From positions 1 through 35,729 of the forward strand of contig JALOPN010000033.1 of NCBI GenBank assembly GCA_025453875.1: DNA of 35,729 nucleotides, given 5' to 3'. This document shows positions 9,725 through 19,153 of this stretch, in pieces. Source of the DNA: Gemmatimonadaceae bacterium (GTDB taxonomy: Bacteria > Gemmatimonadota > Gemmatimonadetes > Gemmatimonadales > Gemmatimonadaceae). The notes under the pieces are model-generated. The model was given only the letters and a program-made list of their open reading frames with translations. It made no database searches and was not told where the DNA came from. Position numbers and translations under genes: made by a program. Numbering within the stretch: the first letter of the stretch is position 1; each line of letters starts with the position of its first letter.

Positions 9725-11218
9725 TCAGTACGGCGGTTCGTCGTCGCCGCGCACAAGCCGCGGGCCGCCGAACGAGGACGACTGTCCACCGTACGCGCCC
9801 GGGCCGTCGTTGCGCGGACTGTAGTTGTCGAAACGCGTGTAGTGCTTGTGGAAGTACAGTCGCACGCTGCCGATCGGACCGTTACGCTGCTTGCCGATGA
9901 TGATCTCGGCGCGTCCTTCGAGCGACGGGTCCTTGAGCCGTCCGGTTTCGTCACGCTCCGCGTACACTTCCTGACGGAAGATGAACATGATCACGTCGGC
10001 GTCCTGCTCGATCGCGCCCGATTCGCGCAGGTCGGAGAGCTGGGGGCGTCCCTTGTCATCGCCGGTGCGCTGTTCGGGCGCACGCGACAGCTGCGAGAGC
10101 GCGATGACGGGTACGCCCAGCTCCTTCGCGAGGGCCTTGAGGCCACGCGAGATCTGCGACACTTCCTGCTGACGATTCTCCACGCCCGGTGGGCCGGTCA
10201 TGAGCTGCAGGTAGTCCACGATGATGAGGTCGAGGTTGTGCTCCGCCTTGAGCCGGCGCGCCTTCGACCGCATCTCCAGCAGCCCGATGCCGGGCGTGTC
10301 GTCGATGTAGATCGGGGCGTGGCTCAGGATGCCCGTCGCCTGCGCCAGGCGAGGCATGGCCTCCTCGAGCGCGCGTCCGCCTTTGCGGAGGGCCTGCGCG
10401 TCGATGAGTGCCTCGCTGGCGAGCAGTCGCTGCACCAGAGACTCTTTACTCATTTCGAGCGAAAAGAACGCCACCGATTTCTTGCTGGTGATAGCCGCGT
10501 GTTGCGCGATGTTCAGCGTGAACGCGGTCTTGCCCATCGACGGACGCGCGGCGACGATGATCAGGTCGGCCGGTTGGAACCCCGACAGCATCTGATCGAG
10601 GTCATTGAACCCCGACGGCACGCCCGTGACGGCGCTCTCGCGCTGCGCGAGCGCCTCGAGCTTCTCCATCGCCGGCCAGAGCAGCTCCTTGAGCCGCGCG
10701 AAGCCCGCGCGATCGCGCGTCTGCCCGAGCTGGAAGATGCGGGACTCGGCGAGGTCGAGCAGGTCGGTGGCGGGCTGTCGGGCCTCGAACGCCTCGCTCA
10801 CGATCTCGGTGGACGTCTCGATCAGCCGACGCAGGATCGCCTTCTCACGCACGATGCGCGCGTGGTACTCCACGTTCGCCACCGTGGGGACCGCATCGAC
10901 GAGGAACGAGAGATACTCGCGTCCGCCGCTCTCCTGCAGCTCACCGCGTCGCTCGAGTTCGTCGGCGAGGGTGAGCGTGTCCACCACGTTGCCGCGCTGC
11001 GTGAGCGCGAGCGCCGCACGGAAGATGCGACGATGTCCTTCGCGATAGAACATCGAATCGTCGAGCTGTTCACCCGCGCGAATGAGCGCGTCGGCGTCGA
11101 GCAGCACGGCGCCAAGCACGGCACGTTCGGCGTCTTCCGACCAGGGCGGCCGGCGATCCTTGTACGGGTCACGCGTCAGCGCGGTGGGCGCGACGGCGGC
11201 AATCGGAACCATGGTCAT
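9725..11218 (-). CDS. dnaB: Replicative DNA helicase
   Basis: PPWSEDAERAVLGAVLLD N-terminus, ARPSMGKTAFTLNIAQ Walker A, IIVDYLQLM Walker B, QLSRAPEQR; no intein seen. Confidence 0.98.
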   Translation of the reverse strand: MTMVPIAAVAPTALTRDPYKDRRPPWSEDAERAVLGAVLLDADALIRAGEQLDDSMFYREGHRRIFRAALALTQRGNVVDTLTLADELERRGELQESGGREYLSFLVDAVPTVANVEYHARIVREKAILRRLIETSTEIVSEAFEARQPATDLLDLAESRIFQLGQTRDRAGFARLKELLWPAMEKLEALAQRESAVTGVPSGFNDLDQMLSGFQPADLIIVAARPSMGKTAFTLNIAQHAAITSKKSVAFFSLEMSKESLVQRLLASEALIDAQALRKGGRALEEAMPRLAQATGILSHAPIYIDDTPGIGLLEMRSKARRLKAEHNLDLIIVDYLQLMTGPPGVENRQQEVSQISRGLKALAKELGVPVIALSQLSRAPEQRTGDDKGRPQLSDLRESGAIEQDADVIMFIFRQEVYAERDETGRLKDPSLEGRAEIIIGKQRNGPIGSVRLYFHKHYTRFDNYSPRNDGPGAYGGQSSSFGGPRLVRGDDEPPY

Positions 11219-12348
11219 GACGCGCTCGCGGCCACGGCGGCGTCATGCACGCGGCGTGCGAGTTGCACGTCGTCCCATGTGGGGCGCTTCCACGCTTCGT
11301 TGCGCAGCAACGCGGCCGGATGATAGGTGACGATCACGGGAATGCCGTGGTAGCGATGAAGGCGACCGCGCAGCGCACCGAGACTCTGGGTCGTGTTGAG
11401 CAGGGCGTGCGCCGCCGAGGTTCCGAGGGCGAGGATCACCTTGGGTTGCACGAGCGCGAGTTGCTCCTCGAGGAACGGCCGACAGGCGTGGACCTCGTCC
11501 GGCGTGGGCGTGCGGTTGCCCGGTGGCCGATGCTTCAGGACGTTGCAGATGAACACGTCCTCGCGCGCGAACTTGATGGCGCCGAGGATCTTCGTGAGCA
11601 ACTGCCCCGCGGCGCCGACGAACGGACGCCCCGTCTCGTCTTCCGTCTGTCCGGGCGCTTCGCCGACGCACACGAAGTCGGCCGCCGGATTCCCCTCGCC
11701 CGGCACGTGATGCAGCGCCGTCGAACCGAGCGCGCAGGCCGCGCAGCCGGCGATGTCGCGTTCGACATCGGCGAGCGAGCGACCGGCGCGCGGCGCGGGC
11801 AGGGCGTGTCCGACGCTCAGGCCGAGTGGCAGATCGAGCGCGAGCAGCCACGACGGCGGGGGCGACGCGGTCGGCGCGTCGGCATCGCCGAAGAGGGCTG
11901 GCGCACTGTCCGGCGTCGAAGGTGGCGGTGTCGGCGGCGTGTTGCCGGCGGATGACACGGGCGCGCTCGGCGCGGGTGGCACGCCGGGTGTGTCGAGTCC
12001 CTGCGCCCGCAGCACGGCGCGCCAGTCGCTCGACGACACCGTCGGGTCGAAGCGCGGGGTCGGCGCGGGCGGTGGCGCCACCGGCTCGCTCGGCGTCGCG
12101 GGCGCCGCGTCGTGCTCGGCGGGTTCGCGCGTGCTCGCGCCGCGCGTGGGGGCGGCTTCCGTTGCGGGGCGCGATGCCACGTCGCCAGACCGTGCGCGTG
12201 GGCGCGCGGGCGACGCGTGACCACCGCGGTTGCCCGCGCCAAGCAGCGCGAGTACGTCGTCGACGGGCAGCGCATCGAGCACAAGCTCCGACTCGCCGAG
12301 CTCACGCCGCTGCTCCAGGTAGAGCCGCAGCCGCTCTCTAGCGTCCAC
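11215..12348 (-). CDS. Uracil-DNA glycosylase, family 4-like, with proline-rich N-terminal extension
   Basis: GEAPGQTEDETGRPFVGAAGQLL, NVLKHRPPGNRTPTPDE, YHPAALLRN motifs plus paired cysteines; about 180-aa low-complexity N-terminal region. 4-bp overlap with dnaB. Confidence 0.93.
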   Translation of the reverse strand: MDARERLRLYLEQRRELGESELVLDALPVDDVLALLGAGNRGGHASPARPRARSGDVASRPATEAAPTRGASTREPAEHDAAPATPSEPVAPPPAPTPRFDPTVSSSDWRAVLRAQGLDTPGVPPAPSAPVSSAGNTPPTPPPSTPDSAPALFGDADAPTASPPPSWLLALDLPLGLSVGHALPAPRAGRSLADVERDIAGCAACALGSTALHHVPGEGNPAADFVCVGEAPGQTEDETGRPFVGAAGQLLTKILGAIKFAREDVFICNVLKHRPPGNRTPTPDEVHACRPFLEEQLALVQPKVILALGTSAAHALLNTTQSLGALRGRLHRYHGIPVIVTYHPAALLRNEAWKRPTWDDVQLARRVHDAAVAASAS

Positions 12349-12514
12349 GGAATGCCTCCGGGGCGCGCAACAGGTCAGGACGGCAGCGAGGCGGCGTGTC
12401 GGCGGGGGGAGAAGACAGCACGCGCCGCGACCCGGGACGGAGCGCGGCGCGCCATCTGCGCAGAGATCACGAGCGCGGCGACCGGGCCGCGCGCCGTGGC
12501 CAGGCGGAAATCAA

Positions 12515-12724
12515 TCAGGCGCCGCCGCGCTTCCTCGGAACCACGCGATAGTCGATGCCGCCGTGCGTGAGCTCCTCGAGCGCACGCGTGGTGAGCTTCT
12601 TGTCCTTTGACGTCCGCTCGCGCGGGAACTCGTTGAGCACGCGCGCGAACTTCGCCGCGATGAGCACGCTGAGGTACTTGTTCGCCGCGTTCCCGGCGAC
12701 GTCATCGGGAGTGAAGACCTGCAT
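12515..12724 (-). CDS. rpoZ: DNA-directed RNA polymerase omega subunit
   Basis: 69-aa ORF, NKYLSVLIAAKFARVLNE...KLTTRALEELTHGGIDYRVV, directly downstream of gmk. Confidence 0.9.
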   Translation of the reverse strand: MQVFTPDDVAGNAANKYLSVLIAAKFARVLNEFPRERTSKDKKLTTRALEELTHGGIDYRVVPRKRGGA

Positions 12725-12726
12725 GG

Positions 12727-13374
12727 CTACCCGCCTGGTTGAATGCCGTTGATCTGCCGCGCGAGCTGCGCGATCAGGGCCGCGACCTGCTCGTCGAGCG
12801 CGTGAATGCGCGCGTGACGAACCGCCTCGGCGTCGATGATCGACGCGACCCGCTCCACGGCTCGTTCGAGCTCGTCGTTCACGACTACGTAGTGATACCG
12901 CGCCACATCGGCCAACTCGGCCTTCGCGTTGCGCAGTCGCACCAGCAGTCGCTCGGTGTTCTCGCTGCCCCGCCCCGTGAGCCGCTGCAGCAGCGCCTCA
13001 CCCGACGGGGGCAACACGAACACCAGCACCGTCTCAGGGAACGCCGCCGCGAACTGGCGCGCACCCTGCACATCGATGTCCATCAAACAATGACGACCGG
13101 ACGACAGGACCCGTTCCACTTCACGCCGCAGCGTGCCGTAGTAGTGGCCGTGCACCTCCGCCCATTCCGCGAACGCCCCTGACGCCTGCTCGGCCTCGAA
13201 GGACGCTCGGGTCAGGAAGTGGTAGTCGCGCCCGTCCACCTCACCGGGGCGCTGGGCCCGCGTCGTGCACGACACAGAATAACCCAGATCGGGCCGCTGC
13301 TCCAGCAGGCGACGCGCGATCGTCGTCTTGCCGGCCCCGCTGGGCGCCGAAAGGATGATCGGAAAGGGCTTCAT
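12727..13374 (-). CDS. gmk: Guanylate kinase
   Basis: LSAPSGAGKTTIARRLL P-loop, SVSCTTRAQRPGEVDGRDYHFL. Confidence 0.97.
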   Translation of the reverse strand: MKPFPIILSAPSGAGKTTIARRLLEQRPDLGYSVSCTTRAQRPGEVDGRDYHFLTRASFEAEQASGAFAEWAEVHGHYYGTLRREVERVLSSGRHCLMDIDVQGARQFAAAFPETVLVFVLPPSGEALLQRLTGRGSENTERLLVRLRNAKAELADVARYHYVVVNDELERAVERVASIIDAEAVRHARIHALDEQVAALIAQLARQINGIQPGG

Positions 13375-14246
13375 TCGAGGTTCTCGACCTGTTCGCGGAG
13401 GCGCTCCAGCTCCTCCTTGATCCCGATCACGTCCTGCAGAATGGCCGCGTCGGCCGCCTTGCTGCCGGTGGTGTTCGCCTCCCGCAGCATCTCCTGCAGG
13501 AGGAAGCCGAGCCGCTTGCCCACCGGTTCCCCGCCCGTGGCCGAGAGCGCCGAGGCAAAGGCCTGCAGATGGCTGCGGAACCGGTCCTGCTCCTCGGCGA
13601 TGTCGAGGCGGTCGGCCAGCATGGCGACCTCCTGGGCGAGCCGCTGCTCGTCGATCGCCACCCCGTCGGCCAGCTCGCGCACCGACGCGCGAAGCCGGTC
13701 GCGCTGCGCGCGCAGGCGCTCCGGCGCCCGCGCGGCAATCCGGTCGAGCGCCGCGGCGATGAGGGCGAGCCGCTGCTCCAGCACGGCGACGAGCCGCCGT
13801 CCCTCGTCGGCGCGCGAGGCATCGAGCCGGTCGACCGCCGCGAGCACCACCGCCACGAGCTCCTCGGGGGTGCCCGTCAGCTCCTCGTCGCGCGTGGCGC
13901 TGATGACGTCGGGCAGTCGCAGCACCGTGGCGAGATCGACGGGGCCTTCGAGGCCGTGCGCGTCGCGCAACCGACGCAGCGTCGCGACCGCCTCCGCAAA
14001 GCGCGCATCGTCGATTCCTGCGGCCGGCCCGTCCGCGCGTTCGATGCGCACCGAGAGCGTGACGTGGCCGCGCGCCACACGCGTGCGCAACGCCTCGCGG
14101 ACCTCGGTTTCCCAGCGGCTGAAGAGCGTCGGCAGCTTGAAACTGGGCGAGAAGAATCGGTGATTGACCGTGCGGACCTCGACCTGCACGCGCGCCGTGC
14201 CCACCGATCCGTCGGCGAGCCCGAACCCCGTCATGCTGCGCACCAT
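13371..14246 (-). CDS. YicC family protein (putative endoribonuclease)
   Basis: MVRSMTGFGLA N-terminus, EVRTVNHRFFSPSFKLP, GKRLGFLLQEMLREANTTGSKA C-terminal motif. Confidence 0.95.
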   Translation of the reverse strand: MVRSMTGFGLADGSVGTARVQVEVRTVNHRFFSPSFKLPTLFSRWETEVREALRTRVARGHVTLSVRIERADGPAAGIDDARFAEAVATLRRLRDAHGLEGPVDLATVLRLPDVISATRDEELTGTPEELVAVVLAAVDRLDASRADEGRRLVAVLEQRLALIAAALDRIAARAPERLRAQRDRLRASVRELADGVAIDEQRLAQEVAMLADRLDIAEEQDRFRSHLQAFASALSATGGEPVGKRLGFLLQEMLREANTTGSKAADAAILQDVIGIKEELERLREQVENLE

Positions 14247-14273
14247 CAGCGGCGCTCCGTCATCGCGGCGTCA

Positions 14274-16226
14274 TCAGTTGAACCACTCCCAGCGCACGCC
14301 GTACAGCTGAAATGGTGGGGGCATCGGGACACCGGGGACCGTGGCGTACTGGCCACCGTACACATTGCGGAACTGGTAGAAGATCGTCGCTCGCTGAATA
14401 CGCAGCTCGAGCATGGCGATCCCCACGTTGAAGCCCGGCGTTTGCCGGAACAGGGCGGCTGGCGTGTCGGGAGCGAGAAACGCAACGCCGCTGCGGTACT
14501 CGTGAATCAGGCGCGCGTTGATGCCGAAGTCGCCCTTCGGAAAACGCGATCGCCATTCGCTCTGCAGAATCAGACTCGCGCGCACCTGCGTCTGCGGACG
14601 ATACTCGCGCCCGCCGCTCCAGCGCAGACCGTGCAGCTCAACGCGCAGGTCCTTGTACACGGGCGTGTTCGCCTGAAACAGGATCGCCGTGCCGTTCTGT
14701 CCGAACAGCGTGGGCACGGTGTCGGCGCGAAACGGTGTGAGCTGGCGCGGAATGGTGATCGATCGTGCGCCGGTGTCCATCGCCTGTCGCAACAGGCCGA
14801 CACCAAGCCACGTGCGTCCCAATCGCACCGCACCGTCGAGACGCGTGGTGCGTTCGTTGCGGCGCAGTGAGTCGTCATCGGGTCGCAACTCGGAGTGGGC
14901 CACGCTGGCCACGAGCCACGGACGGAGCGCGACACGCGCGCTGAGGTCGGCTCGCAGACTCGAATCGCGCGCGAGTTGCTCCACGTGCAGCACGCCGCGC
15001 ACCCAGTCGCGATCGATTGACGCCTGCACACCGGGCGACATGGTCGTTTCACCATCGATGCTTCGCCAGCGCGTGAACCCGAGCACGCGCGCACCGCCCC
15101 AACCGTATCCCGCCGAGAGCACGCGCTGCGCACCACGCCGCGACGAATCGGGCACGATGGCCGTGGTGTCCTCCTCGGTGACGGGGATGCCGCTGCCACC
15201 GGTCGCGTCCTCCTCTTCGCGATCGACCGTCGTGCGCGACGTGGCGAGCGTGCCGGATGCGTACCACCCCTTCGTTGGCTGGCCCCAGGCAACACGTGCC
15301 CAGGCATCGCGCCGTCCGCCCGCGAACGCGGGCACCGCCCACGCGGCGGGATCGGCGCCGGTCGAATCACGCCGCCGGCTCGTGGACAGCAGATACGCGT
15401 CGACGCTCAGCGCACGCCACGTCCATCCCGTGCGCGCGGTGAAGCGCCGCAGATCGCCGTCGCCCGTGATACCGCCCGACGACCCCGGACCGCGGCGCGA
15501 GCGCGTGTTTTCACCCTGCTCGAACGTGAACTGCAGCAGCGCGCCGTTGTAGAAGCGACGGCCGAACACGCCGCGAAACCCGTTCGTGTTCAGATCGCCG
15601 GTGTAGACATCCGTGCGCGAATACGGCGTGACATTGCGCTCGGACCAGCTCGTGAGCCACACGCGCAGTTCGCCGGCGGTGCGTTCCACATCGACCTGTT
15701 CGAGGGCGACCAGCGAGATGTCGCTCAGGTCGAGGACGCCGTTGGCGCGGGCGTCGAGCGCGTCGAGCTCGAGGCCGTCGAGAAAGACGCGCACGCGCCG
15801 GAAGTCACCCAGATAGGCGGCGGCATGCGGCGTAGGAATCCACGATGTGCGATAGCCCGTGAGCCCAGGGACGTCCTCGAGCAGTTCGGCCACGCTGAGG
15901 GCACCCGAGGTCAACATCTCGTCGCGCGTCCACCGCAATGGACGCATTGCTTCGGTGTTGGGCGCGACCGGGTAGCGCGACAGCGGCGTCTTGATCGTAT
16001 CGGCGAGTCGTTCGGCACGCCGACGGATCGCGACGGCCATGAGCGAGTCCGCACGCAACGAATCGCGCGCCGCCTCGGCTCGGCGCACCGAGTCGGCGCG
16101 CGCGGCGGAATCGACGACGACGCGCGTGCTATCCGCGCGCCGCGTGGTGTCGACCTGCGCCGACGCGCGGCTGGGCGAGAGCCAGAGCGCGGCGACCGTC
16201 AGCAGCAGCGCACCGCCGCGCCGCAT
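14274..16226 (-). CDS. Outer-membrane receptor-like protein with TonB-dependent-receptor plug-like domain
   Basis: Signal peptide (MRRGGALLLTVAALWLSPSRASAQ), Arg/Asp/Ala/Ser-rich stretch, plug-like SVAELLEDVPGL...VRVFLDGLELD...LVALEQVDVER, then barrel-like alternating strands. Start placed 2 bp after the pepA stop. Confidence 0.72.
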   Translation of the reverse strand: MRRGGALLLTVAALWLSPSRASAQVDTTRRADSTRVVVDSAARADSVRRAEAARDSLRADSLMAVAIRRRAERLADTIKTPLSRYPVAPNTEAMRPLRWTRDEMLTSGALSVAELLEDVPGLTGYRTSWIPTPHAAAYLGDFRRVRVFLDGLELDALDARANGVLDLSDISLVALEQVDVERTAGELRVWLTSWSERNVTPYSRTDVYTGDLNTNGFRGVFGRRFYNGALLQFTFEQGENTRSRRGPGSSGGITGDGDLRRFTARTGWTWRALSVDAYLLSTSRRRDSTGADPAAWAVPAFAGGRRDAWARVAWGQPTKGWYASGTLATSRTTVDREEEDATGGSGIPVTEEDTTAIVPDSSRRGAQRVLSAGYGWGGARVLGFTRWRSIDGETTMSPGVQASIDRDWVRGVLHVEQLARDSSLRADLSARVALRPWLVASVAHSELRPDDDSLRRNERTTRLDGAVRLGRTWLGVGLLRQAMDTGARSITIPRQLTPFRADTVPTLFGQNGTAILFQANTPVYKDLRVELHGLRWSGGREYRPQTQVRASLILQSEWRSRFPKGDFGINARLIHEYRSGVAFLAPDTPAALFRQTPGFNVGIAMLELRIQRATIFYQFRNVYGGQYATVPGVPMPPPFQLYGVRWEWFN

Positions 16227-16228
16227 GC

Positions 16229-17755
16229 TCAGCGGACGCGGCCGCGCACGAACTCCACGAAGGTACCGACCGGCGTGCCGGTCGGCCCCTTTGGCACCCA
16301 GCCGAGATCCGACTGCGAATACGCCGTACCGGCCACATCGAGGTGCACCCACGGATAGCCGTCCACGAATTCCTGGAGGAAGAGCGCCGCCGTGATCGAG
16401 CCGGCCGGCCGACCGCCGGTGTTGCGAAGATCCGCGACATCGGACTTGATCTGCTCGCGATACTCGTCCCATACCGGGAGCGGCCAGCCGGGTTCCCCGC
16501 TCTGCTCGCCCGCGGCACGCACTTCGTCCACCAAGGCGGCGTCGGGACCGAAGAGGCCGACGGCATTGTGGCCAAGGGCGAACACGATCGCGCCCGTGAG
16601 CGTCGCCGCATCAAGCACGACGGCCGGCTTGTAACGCTTCGCGAACACGAGCAGATCGGCCAGCACGAGCCGTCCTTCGGCGTCCGTGTTGATGATCTCG
16701 ATGGTCTTGCCGTTCGAGGCGCGTACCACATCGCCGGGCTTGACGGCCGTCCCCGACGGCATGTTGGTGGTGGCGCCCACGATGCCGACCACGTTGACGG
16801 GCCACTTGAGGCGCGCGATGGTCTCCATCGCGCCCATGACGCCGCCTGCCCCCGACATGTCGAACTTCATCCACTCCATGTCCGGCGCGGGCTTGATCGA
16901 GATGCCGCCCGTATCGAAGCACAGCCCCTTGCCCACCAGTACGATCGGCGGCGCGTCGGCAGCGCCACCGCGATACTCGACGGCCACGAGACGCGGTTCT
17001 TCGGGAGTCCCCTGCGCCACGCAGAGGAACGAGCCCATGCCCTCGGCGGCCATCTCGGCCCGACCAAGCACCGTGACGCCAAGTCCGTGCCGCTCGGCGA
17101 GCCCCTGCGCCGTCTCCACAAAGGTGTCCGGGGTGCACACGTTGCCGGGCATCATGCCAAGGCGTCGCGCGATCGCGTAGCCGGCCGCGAGCGCCTCGCC
17201 AAACGCGAATGCGGCGCGCGCCGCCTCGCTGTCGGCGATGAGCACCGTGGCACTCGTCACCGGCTCGCGACGCTCCGTGGCGGGCGCCGGTGTGCGGAGG
17301 TCGGGATACGTCCACGCACCGAGTGACAGCCCCACCACCAGCCCTTCGACCTGCGCCGCCTCGGCGTCTTGTGCCCAGGCCGCGATGCCTCCGCACCCGA
17401 GCTTGGCGGCAACACGCGCGGCGACCGCACCGGCTCGACGCCACTGCGCCCGTGTGCCGGGCGCCTTGCCGAGTCCGACGAGCACGACGCGCTGTGCGCC
17501 CTCGTCGGCGCCGGCGAGCACGAACGTCTCATCGCGTCCGCCGCGAAAGTCGCGACGCTGCAACGTCCGCCCCAGCGCACCGTGCAACGCCGCGTCGAGC
17601 GGGGCGAGCGCCGCGGGACAGGACAGCGGCGCACCGTTGGTCCCCGCGGGCAGGAACACGGCGAGCAAGGGCGTCTGGATCTGCGAAGGCGCCGCGTGGC
17701 TGGCGAGCAGCGAGAGCATGCGAGTGGTCGGGCTGAGTGAGTCGACGATCGGCAA
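16229..17755 (-). CDS. pepA: Leucyl (cytosol) aminopeptidase, M17 family
   Basis: VGKGLCFDTGGISIKPAPDMEWMKFDMSGAG and NTDAEGRLVLADLL signatures. Confidence 0.97.
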   Translation of the reverse strand: MPIVDSLSPTTRMLSLLASHAAPSQIQTPLLAVFLPAGTNGAPLSCPAALAPLDAALHGALGRTLQRRDFRGGRDETFVLAGADEGAQRVVLVGLGKAPGTRAQWRRAGAVAARVAAKLGCGGIAAWAQDAEAAQVEGLVVGLSLGAWTYPDLRTPAPATERREPVTSATVLIADSEAARAAFAFGEALAAGYAIARRLGMMPGNVCTPDTFVETAQGLAERHGLGVTVLGRAEMAAEGMGSFLCVAQGTPEEPRLVAVEYRGGAADAPPIVLVGKGLCFDTGGISIKPAPDMEWMKFDMSGAGGVMGAMETIARLKWPVNVVGIVGATTNMPSGTAVKPGDVVRASNGKTIEIINTDAEGRLVLADLLVFAKRYKPAVVLDAATLTGAIVFALGHNAVGLFGPDAALVDEVRAAGEQSGEPGWPLPVWDEYREQIKSDVADLRNTGGRPAGSITAALFLQEFVDGYPWVHLDVAGTAYSQSDLGWVPKGPTGTPVGTFVEFVRGRVR

Positions 17756-17815
17756 CCTCGCAAGCTAGGACCCGTCGAGAGGGCGATCAAGCGAGAGATG
17801 CCGCGCAATGCACAA

Positions 17816-17847
17816 CGCCCGGACCGCTCGCATGAGCAATCCGGGCG
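17816..17847 (-). terminator. Hairpin immediately 3' of tRNA-Asn
   Basis: CGCCCGGA (17816-17823) pairs with TCCGGGCG (17840-17847), with inner GCTC/GAGC stem; 3 nt from the tRNA 3' end. Confidence 0.6.
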
Positions 17848-17850
17848 TAC

Positions 17851-17921
17851 TGGGGCGGGTGGACTCGAACCACCAACCACTCGATTAACAGTCGAGCGCT
17901 CTGCCATTGAGCTACACCCCA
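17851..17921 (-). tRNA. tRNA-Asn (anticodon GTT)
   Basis: Reverse complement TGGGGTG-TA-GCTC...GAGC-G-CTCGA-CTGTTAA-TCGAG-...-GGTGG-TTCGAGT-CCACC-CGCCCCA folds as a cloverleaf. Confidence 0.97.
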
Positions 17922-18037
17922 TCCGACGCAGCGCGCGCTGGTCCCTTGCGCGCTGCCGTGTGCAAAACTACAGCGAGCCGATGCCGCCTCCAAGGGGGGC
18001 GTGGAACTTCCGAGGCCACCTGACACTCTCACCGCGC

Positions 18038-18661
18038 ATGTCTCTGACTCCTCGCTCACGCCGTTGGGTGCGTCTGACCGGCCTCGGCGCACTCGTCGGT
18101 GTCGCGATCGGCGTGATGCTGCCGCGCGAATCAGCGCGGGCACAGGGAACGACGCCAACGACACGCGCGATGCCGGCCGCGAGCGGTCTGGGCTACGATG
18201 TCTCCCTCGCCACCGTGCGCGGCAACGATGGCGGCTTCGGTGACGATGCGATGCAGGGACACGCGCTGCGCGTCGGGCGCGCGCAGTGGCTCGGACGATG
18301 GTTTCGACTGCGCACCGAGGCGCAGTATCACGATCTGCATCGCGCCGTGCCCGCGCAGTGCGCCACGGCGTGTCCGCCTTTCGAGCGGCGACGGCGACTC
18401 TTCGCCTCCGGCCTCGCGCTCGAATGGCACCACCGGAGCGATCGCTGGCACGTCTATCCGCTCGCCGGGCTGGGCGCGGGGTACGTGCGCTCGACGGGTG
18501 GCAGCAGTCGCTTCGGCGTGACGCGCGAGCTCGGCCTGGGCGTGGCGTGGCCCGTGCCCGGCGGCTGGCCCACCGTGGCGGCCGAAGTGCGCATGGTCCG
18601 CGTGCCGCGCGCGACGGGACACGCCTGGCACGTGCCGCTCGGTCTCGATCTGCGATTCTGA
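18038..18661 (+). CDS. Predicted outer-membrane beta-barrel protein
   Basis: Signal-like N-terminus, glycine/aromatic strand pattern, terminal ...LGLDLRF ending in Phe. Start chosen at MSLTPRSRR within a longer ORF. Confidence 0.6.
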   Translation: MSLTPRSRRWVRLTGLGALVGVAIGVMLPRESARAQGTTPTTRAMPAASGLGYDVSLATVRGNDGGFGDDAMQGHALRVGRAQWLGRWFRLRTEAQYHDLHRAVPAQCATACPPFERRRRLFASGLALEWHHRSDRWHVYPLAGLGAGYVRSTGGSSRFGVTRELGLGVAWPVPGGWPTVAAEVRMVRVPRATGHAWHVPLGLDLRF

Positions 18662-18768
18662 GGGCGCGCGCTGGCCGTGCGTCGGCCCGCGCGATAGCGT
18701 TGCAACAGTTCGCGTTCGAGCCTGCTGCGCTCGTCGCGCGCGTTCCCCGCCCCTCGCCTCCCCTCCGC

Positions 18769-19152
18769 ATGGATCCCGTCACCAAGTACGCGTGGGACAG
18801 CATCCCGCTCGAAGCGCTCAATCCGCTGATCTCGCGTCGCCTCATCACAACCGAGCGCCAGATGCTGGCGCAGGTCCTGCTCGCGAAGGGCGCCATCGTG
18901 CCGGCGCACGATCACCACAACGAGCAGTTCACGTACATCCTCTCGGGATGCCTGCGCTTCTGGCTCGGCGAGCACGCCGACGCTCCCGGTGATGTCTTCG
19001 TGGACGTGAGGGCGGGCGAAGTCCTCGTGATCCCCGGCGGCATCCGGCATCGCGCCGAAGCGCTCGAGGATACGCTCGATCTCGACGTGTTCAACCCACC
19101 GCGCGCCGACTGGCTCGACGGGAGTGACGCGTATCTGCGAGCGCAGCGCTGA
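18769..19152 (+). CDS. Cupin-domain protein
   Basis: PAHDHHNEQFTYILSGCLRFWLG...VRAGEVLVIPGGIRHRAEAL cupin motifs. Confidence 0.85.
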   Translation: MDPVTKYAWDSIPLEALNPLISRRLITTERQMLAQVLLAKGAIVPAHDHHNEQFTYILSGCLRFWLGEHADAPGDVFVDVRAGEVLVIPGGIRHRAEALEDTLDLDVFNPPRADWLDGSDAYLRAQR

Positions 19153-19153
19153 C

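Noticed and set aside
2812-11323. Long antisense ORFs 2812..4707 (631 aa), 8497..9900 and 9593..11323
   Set aside because: Same GC-bias artefact opposite pgk/gap, radA and dnaB.
17798-18037. N-terminal part of ORF 17798..18661 as protein-coding
   Set aside because: It runs through the complement of tRNA-Asn and its terminator; the signal-peptide start at 18038 is more credible.
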